Below are positions 61,233 to 64,000 of a DNA stretch of 64,000 bases, one piece after another (within the stretch, counting starts at the first letter, position 1; every line of letters begins with the position of its first letter). The notes beneath the pieces are model-generated. The model had not been told where the DNA came from, ran no database searches, and saw nothing but the letters and a program-made list of their open reading frames with translations. Origin of the DNA: Pseudolactococcus sp041800635. GTDB lineage: Bacteria > Bacillota > Bacilli > Lactobacillales > Streptococcaceae. The position numbers and the translations under genes are program-made. Where the stretch lies: contig CP181259.1 of assembly GCA_047833645.1 (NCBI GenBank), forward strand, positions 2,178,214 through 2,242,213. The letters are read 5' to 3'.

Positions 61233-61935
61233 ATGGATAGAAAACAGACCAGTCATTGCATTGGATTTTTCAGGCATGACGGAGGTCAAATCATTTTTAG
61301 AGCAGTTTGAGGCAGATGAACAGCTCTATGTTAAAGTCGGTATGGAATTGTTTTATGCCGCTGGACCCGATGTTGTCAAATATATCAAGTCTTTAGGACA
61401 TGATGTCTTCTTGGATTTGAAATTGCATGACATTCCAAACACAGTCAAGTCAGCCATGAAAGTCATTCGCCATTTGGGTGTCGACTTGACCAATGTGCAT
61501 GCCGCAGGTGGCGTGGAGATGATGTCAGAAGCCTTGGATGGCTTAGCAGGGTCAACAAAACTCATCGCTGTCACACAGTTGACCTCAACCAGTGAGCAAC
61601 AAATGAGAGACTTTCAAAATATCCAGACAAGCTTGACTGAATCAGTCGTGCATTATGCACAAAAAACGCAGGAAGCGGGTCTTGCAGGTGTCGTGTGTTC
61701 AGCCCAAGAAGTTGCGCTCATCAAATCAGCGACATCATCGGACTTTATTTGTTTGACACCAGGGATTCGACCAGCAGGTGCCGCAGTTGGAGATCAAAAG
61801 CGCGTGATGACACCCAGTCGCGCCCGAGAAATTGGCAGTGATTTAATTGTGGTCGGTCGGCCGATTACGCAGGCTGAAAATCCAGTAACCGCCTATCATA
61901 TGATCCAAAAAGAATGGCAAGCTAAACAGAATTGA
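61225..61935 (+). CDS. pyrF: Orotidine 5'-phosphate decarboxylase
   Basis: 236 residues, GTG start with CAGGAGG seven bases before. Converts OMP to UMP. TIM-barrel with catalytic DLKLHDIPNTVKSA, VTQLTSTS, TPGIRPAG and VVGRPITQAENP phosphate gripper. Last gene of the operon. pyrC and pyrE are not in the window. Confidence 0.95.
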   Translation: MGKWIENRPVIALDFSGMTEVKSFLEQFEADEQLYVKVGMELFYAAGPDVVKYIKSLGHDVFLDLKLHDIPNTVKSAMKVIRHLGVDLTNVHAAGGVEMMSEALDGLAGSTKLIAVTQLTSTSEQQMRDFQNIQTSLTESVVHYAQKTQEAGLAGVVCSAQEVALIKSATSSDFICLTPGIRPAGAAVGDQKRVMTPSRAREIGSDLIVVGRPITQAENPVTAYHMIQKEWQAKQN

Positions 61936-62032
61936 GATAAGTTTTGAGACGGCTTGAACTATCCCTTGTAAATGATCTTCTTTTTTGGTAAGATTGAAAG
62001 TATAACGAAAAGAAATAGCGAGACTCTGACTA

Positions 62033-62437
62033 ATGGCAACTTATAATTTTACTCCTAAAGATATTTATGATGCAGACTTTGATGTGAAAATGCGTGGTTA
62101 TGACAAAGACCAAGTCAATGATTTACTTGATGACGTCATTGTCGATTATGAAAAATTTCAAGAAGAAATTCTAGCTTTACAAGAAGAAAATGAATTTTTG
62201 AAGAAAAAAATCCGTAATATCGAGTCAAAACCACAGGTTGCAGTTTCTGAAAACACACAACGGTTTAACCCAATCACTGCTACAACGGATGTAGCTGAAG
62301 CAGCGGGTGGACCACGCGTGACGATGAAATCAGCCAATAATTTTGATATTCTCAAACGTTTAAACCGTTTGGAACGTGCTGTTTTCGGCCCTCAAGCCCA
62401 AACAACAACGACATCAAGTGGTATTTCAGCCGAGTAA
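62033..62437 (+). CDS. gpsB: Cell division regulator GpsB
   Basis: 134 residues. DivIVA-like N-terminal coiled coil (YNFTPKDIYDADFDVKMRGYDKDQVNDLLDDV, about 3-70), a variable linker, and a C-terminal helix FDILKRLNRLERAVFG for trimerisation. It links peptidoglycan synthases to division. Next to rnpB and a THUMP methyltransferase, a conserved neighbourhood in streptococci and lactococci. Confidence 0.93.
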   Translation: MATYNFTPKDIYDADFDVKMRGYDKDQVNDLLDDVIVDYEKFQEEILALQEENEFLKKKIRNIESKPQVAVSENTQRFNPITATTDVAEAAGGPRVTMKSANNFDILKRLNRLERAVFGPQAQTTTTSSGISAE

Positions 62438-62446
62438 TCCCGTCAC

Positions 62447-62475
62447 TTGACAGGGAGATTCGGATCCTTTAACGA
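62447..62475 (+). promoter_or_regulatory. rnpB promoter
   Basis: TTGACA (62447-62452), about 17 bases, weak TAACGA (62470-62475); predicted start near 62483-62486 agrees with the RNA 5' end. Confidence 0.6.
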
Positions 62476-62485
62476 TTTTAAACAA

Positions 62486-62891
62486 CCAGTTTTTGGATAA
62501 TTGCGCGATTTCTTGGGTCAAATCTTGTGAATCGTGAGGAAAGTCCATGCTCGCGCGGGCTGCGATGCCCGCAGTGTTTGTGCTAGGCGAAACAATAAGC
62601 CTGGGTAGGTGTGTCAGACCTAACGGCTGAATTTTAGCTAAGTTTTCTCAGGAAAATATGCGACAAATTCTGTAAAAGTGCCATAGAGACGAGTTGCTTT
62701 GGAAACAGAGCAAGTGGAACGTGGTAAACCCCTCAAGCGAGCAACCCAAACTTATGGTAGGGGCACTTGTCACGCGGAATTTGAACGCACGACGAGGCTA
62801 TTTTTAGGCATGCCTAAAAATAGCAGACAGATGATTATCGAAGGTTGGCTGAACGGTCAACTGGAACAAAACATGGCTTATAGAAAACTGG
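62486..62891 (+). ncRNA. rnpB: RNase P RNA, type B
   Basis: Catalytic RNA of RNase P, which trims tRNA 5' leaders. Universal cores are present: GTGAGGAAAGTCCATGCTCGC (P4 side, about 62535), the CACGCGGAATTTGAACG region near 62770, and CAGATGATTATCGAAG plus GAACAAAACATGGCTTATAGA (about 62825-62883). P1 ends CCAGTTTT (62486) and AAACTGG (62885-62891) pair, fixing the ends. ORFs crossing it are spurious. A GC-rich terminator follows. Confidence 0.93.
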
Positions 62892-62899
62892 ATGACAGG

Positions 62900-62927
62900 G
62901 GCTGGAGCGTAAAGCTCCAGCCTTTTT
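62900..62927 (+). terminator. Terminator of rnpB
   Basis: GGCTGGAGC pairs with GCTCCAGCC, loop GTAAA, TTTTT tail. Confidence 0.92.
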
Positions 62928-62955
62928 GAGATAGATGACGCATAGAAAAGACAAA

Positions 62956-64000
62956 ATGAAAAATAATTTTAATTTAGTAGCAACCGCAGCAGCGGGACTT
63001 GAAAGCTTAACGGCACGTGAATTGCGTGATCTGGGCATTGAAACGAAACTAGACGATCGATCACGTGTTCTATTTTCAGGTGACAAAGAAACGATTGCTA
63101 AAGCTAATCTCTGGTTGAGAACGGCTGACCGTGTCAAAATCATTATCGGTGAGTTTCCGGCTAAGACTTTTGATGAGCTATTCGAAGGCGTCTATGCCTT
63201 AGATTGGGCGGAGATTCTACCCTTTGGTGCTCAGTTCCCAATCGCCAAAGCCAAGGCCATCAAGTCTGACTTGCATAATGAGCCGAGTATTCAGGCCATT
63301 ACGAAAAAAGCCATCGCTAAAAAAATGCAGGTTCATTACCATCGCCCTGAAAATGTGCCAATACCTGAGACGGGTGCCCTGTTCTCACTTGAAGTTGCCC
63401 TGCATAAAAACGTGGCAACGATCATGTTGGATACAACTGGGGACTCACTCTTTAAACGAGGCTACCGTGTCGATAAGGGTGGGGCGCCGATCAAGGAAAA
63501 TATGGCAGCAGCCATTATCATGCTGACCAACTGGCGTGCCAACATGACGCGTCCCTTTGTTGATCCGACTTGTGGGTCTGGAACATTTTGTATCGAAGCG
63601 GCATTGATCGGGATGAACATCGCCCCAGGTTTCAACCGCGATTTCGCCTTCGAGGCTTGGCCGTGGTTTGAAGATGACATCTTCCAAAAGGTTCGAGATG
63701 ACGCGGAAGCCTTGGCCAATTATGACGCCAAACTGGATATTTCTGGTTTCGATATAGATGGTCGAATGATTCAAATTGCGCAAGAAAATGCACTTGAGAT
63801 TGGGCTTGATGATATTATTCATTTTAAACAAATGCGTTTGCAAGACTTTCACTCGGATAAATTAGATGGCGTCTTGATTTCTAACCCACCTTATGGAGAG
63901 CGTTTAGGCGATGAAACAGCAGCCTATCAGCTCTATGAAGAAATGGGTGAAACCTTCAAGCCACTCGAGACTTGGAGTAAATATATCATCACAAGTGATT
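62956..64000 (+). CDS. THUMP-domain class I SAM-dependent RNA methyltransferase (partial)
   Basis: Open to the window end (348 codons visible). RlmL/YpsC-type 23S rRNA m2G methyltransferase. N-terminal ferredoxin-like and THUMP region (MKNNFNLVATAAAGLESLTARELRDLG), then the Rossmann methylase with DPTCGSGTFCIEAALI (SAM), FDIDGRM and catalytic ISNPPYGERLG. ATG 62956 was preferred over 62935 because homologues start MKxxFxLxATAAAG. Follows gpsB-rnpB as in relatives. Confidence 0.93.
   Translation, partial: MKNNFNLVATAAAGLESLTARELRDLGIETKLDDRSRVLFSGDKETIAKANLWLRTADRVKIIIGEFPAKTFDELFEGVYALDWAEILPFGAQFPIAKAKAIKSDLHNEPSIQAITKKAIAKKMQVHYHRPENVPIPETGALFSLEVALHKNVATIMLDTTGDSLFKRGYRVDKGGAPIKENMAAAIIMLTNWRANMTRPFVDPTCGSGTFCIEAALIGMNIAPGFNRDFAFEAWPWFEDDIFQKVRDDAEALANYDAKLDISGFDIDGRMIQIAQENALEIGLDDIIHFKQMRLQDFHSDKLDGVLISNPPYGERLGDETAAYQLYEEMGETFKPLETWSKYIITSD

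Noticed and set aside
62699..62929. 76-codon ORF upstream of the methyltransferase
   Set aside because: Lies fully within RNase P RNA and its terminator.
1..64000. tRNA genes, rRNA, CRISPR arrays, prophage
   Set aside because: No tRNA T-arm patterns in context, no repeat-spacer series and no phage structural genes were seen on reading; no software scan was possible.

Overview
The window is chromosomal DNA of a low-GC Gram-positive coccus of the Streptococcaceae. The closest fit is Lactococcus in the broad sense, possibly the piscium/raffinolactis side (an inference from gene content and moderate base composition). Supporting evidence: GlnP with two fused substrate-binding domains, a divergent pepQ/ccpA neighbourhood, RNase J2 with a degenerate metal site, lactococcal-style PyrR-regulated pyr operons, a type-B RNase P RNA beside gpsB, an RNA upstream of asd typical of lactic acid bacteria, and extended -10 promoters (TGnTATAAT) throughout. 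No tRNA, rRNA operon, prophage or CRISPR array was seen.

Layout. 0-6.4 kb: end of an ECF-like ATPase gene, udk, pta, a Cof-type phosphatase, ftsK and holA. 6.5-12.1 kb: an M20 amidohydrolase, then a T-box leader followed by a GIY-YIG nuclease gene inserted before glyQS, and a DUF896 gene. 12.4-16.4 kb (minus): glnP-glnQ and a secreted nuclease-like protein lacking both catalytic arginines. 16.6-20.5 kb: pepQ, gdhA, ccpA. 20.9-25.6 kb: an MFS transporter, an orphan sdpR-sdpI pair, a PadR-DUF1700-DUF4097 operon and an ECF S component. 25.6-28.1 kb: a damaged IS3-family element whose arrival, with deletion, beheaded a gltD-type gene and cut off another gene. 28.2-36 kb: cvpA-mutS2, relics of a PTS EIIA gene and a HAD gene, gluconokinase and transketolase. 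36-40 kb: an EcsC-family protein, an APC permease, the asd RNA and asd. 40-45 kb: an AT-rich accessory island with a secreted von Willebrand A/hydrolase protein (signal peptide out of frame by one base), a related membrane-anchored protein, a relic of a third copy and a second PadR operon. 45-48 kb: lysine riboswitch, dapA, RNase J2. 48.2-62 kb: three PyrR-attenuated pyrimidine units (pyrR-pyrP, pyrB-carA-carB, pyrK-pyrDB-pyrF), with a P1B metal ATPase and a DUF6978/DUF1828-like pair between them. 62-64 kb: gpsB, rnpB and the start of a THUMP-domain RNA methyltransferase.

How it fits together. Pyrimidine synthesis is nearly complete here (aspartate transcarbamylase, carbamoyl-phosphate synthase, dihydroorotate dehydrogenase, OMP decarboxylase; pyrC and pyrE are absent) and all three units carry the same attenuator type. 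Asd and DapA form the first steps of the lysine/diaminopimelate branch, each behind its own RNA element. GlnPQ, GdhA and a beheaded GltD bear on glutamine and glutamate supply. Pta, CcpA, gluconokinase and transketolase belong to central carbon metabolism.

Most unusual points: (1) a 93-nt structured repeat in three copies, each just upstream of a start codon inside or ahead of an operon, plus one partial tandem copy; (2) a GIY-YIG gene captured between a very short T-box leader and glyQS; (3) the tandem vWA/hydrolase family with a homopolymer frameshift; (4) four genes that look leaderless; (5) a nuclease-like protein without its catalytic arginines in the glnPQ operon; (6) paired GTCAAAA...TTTTGAC operators upstream of the metal ATPase.
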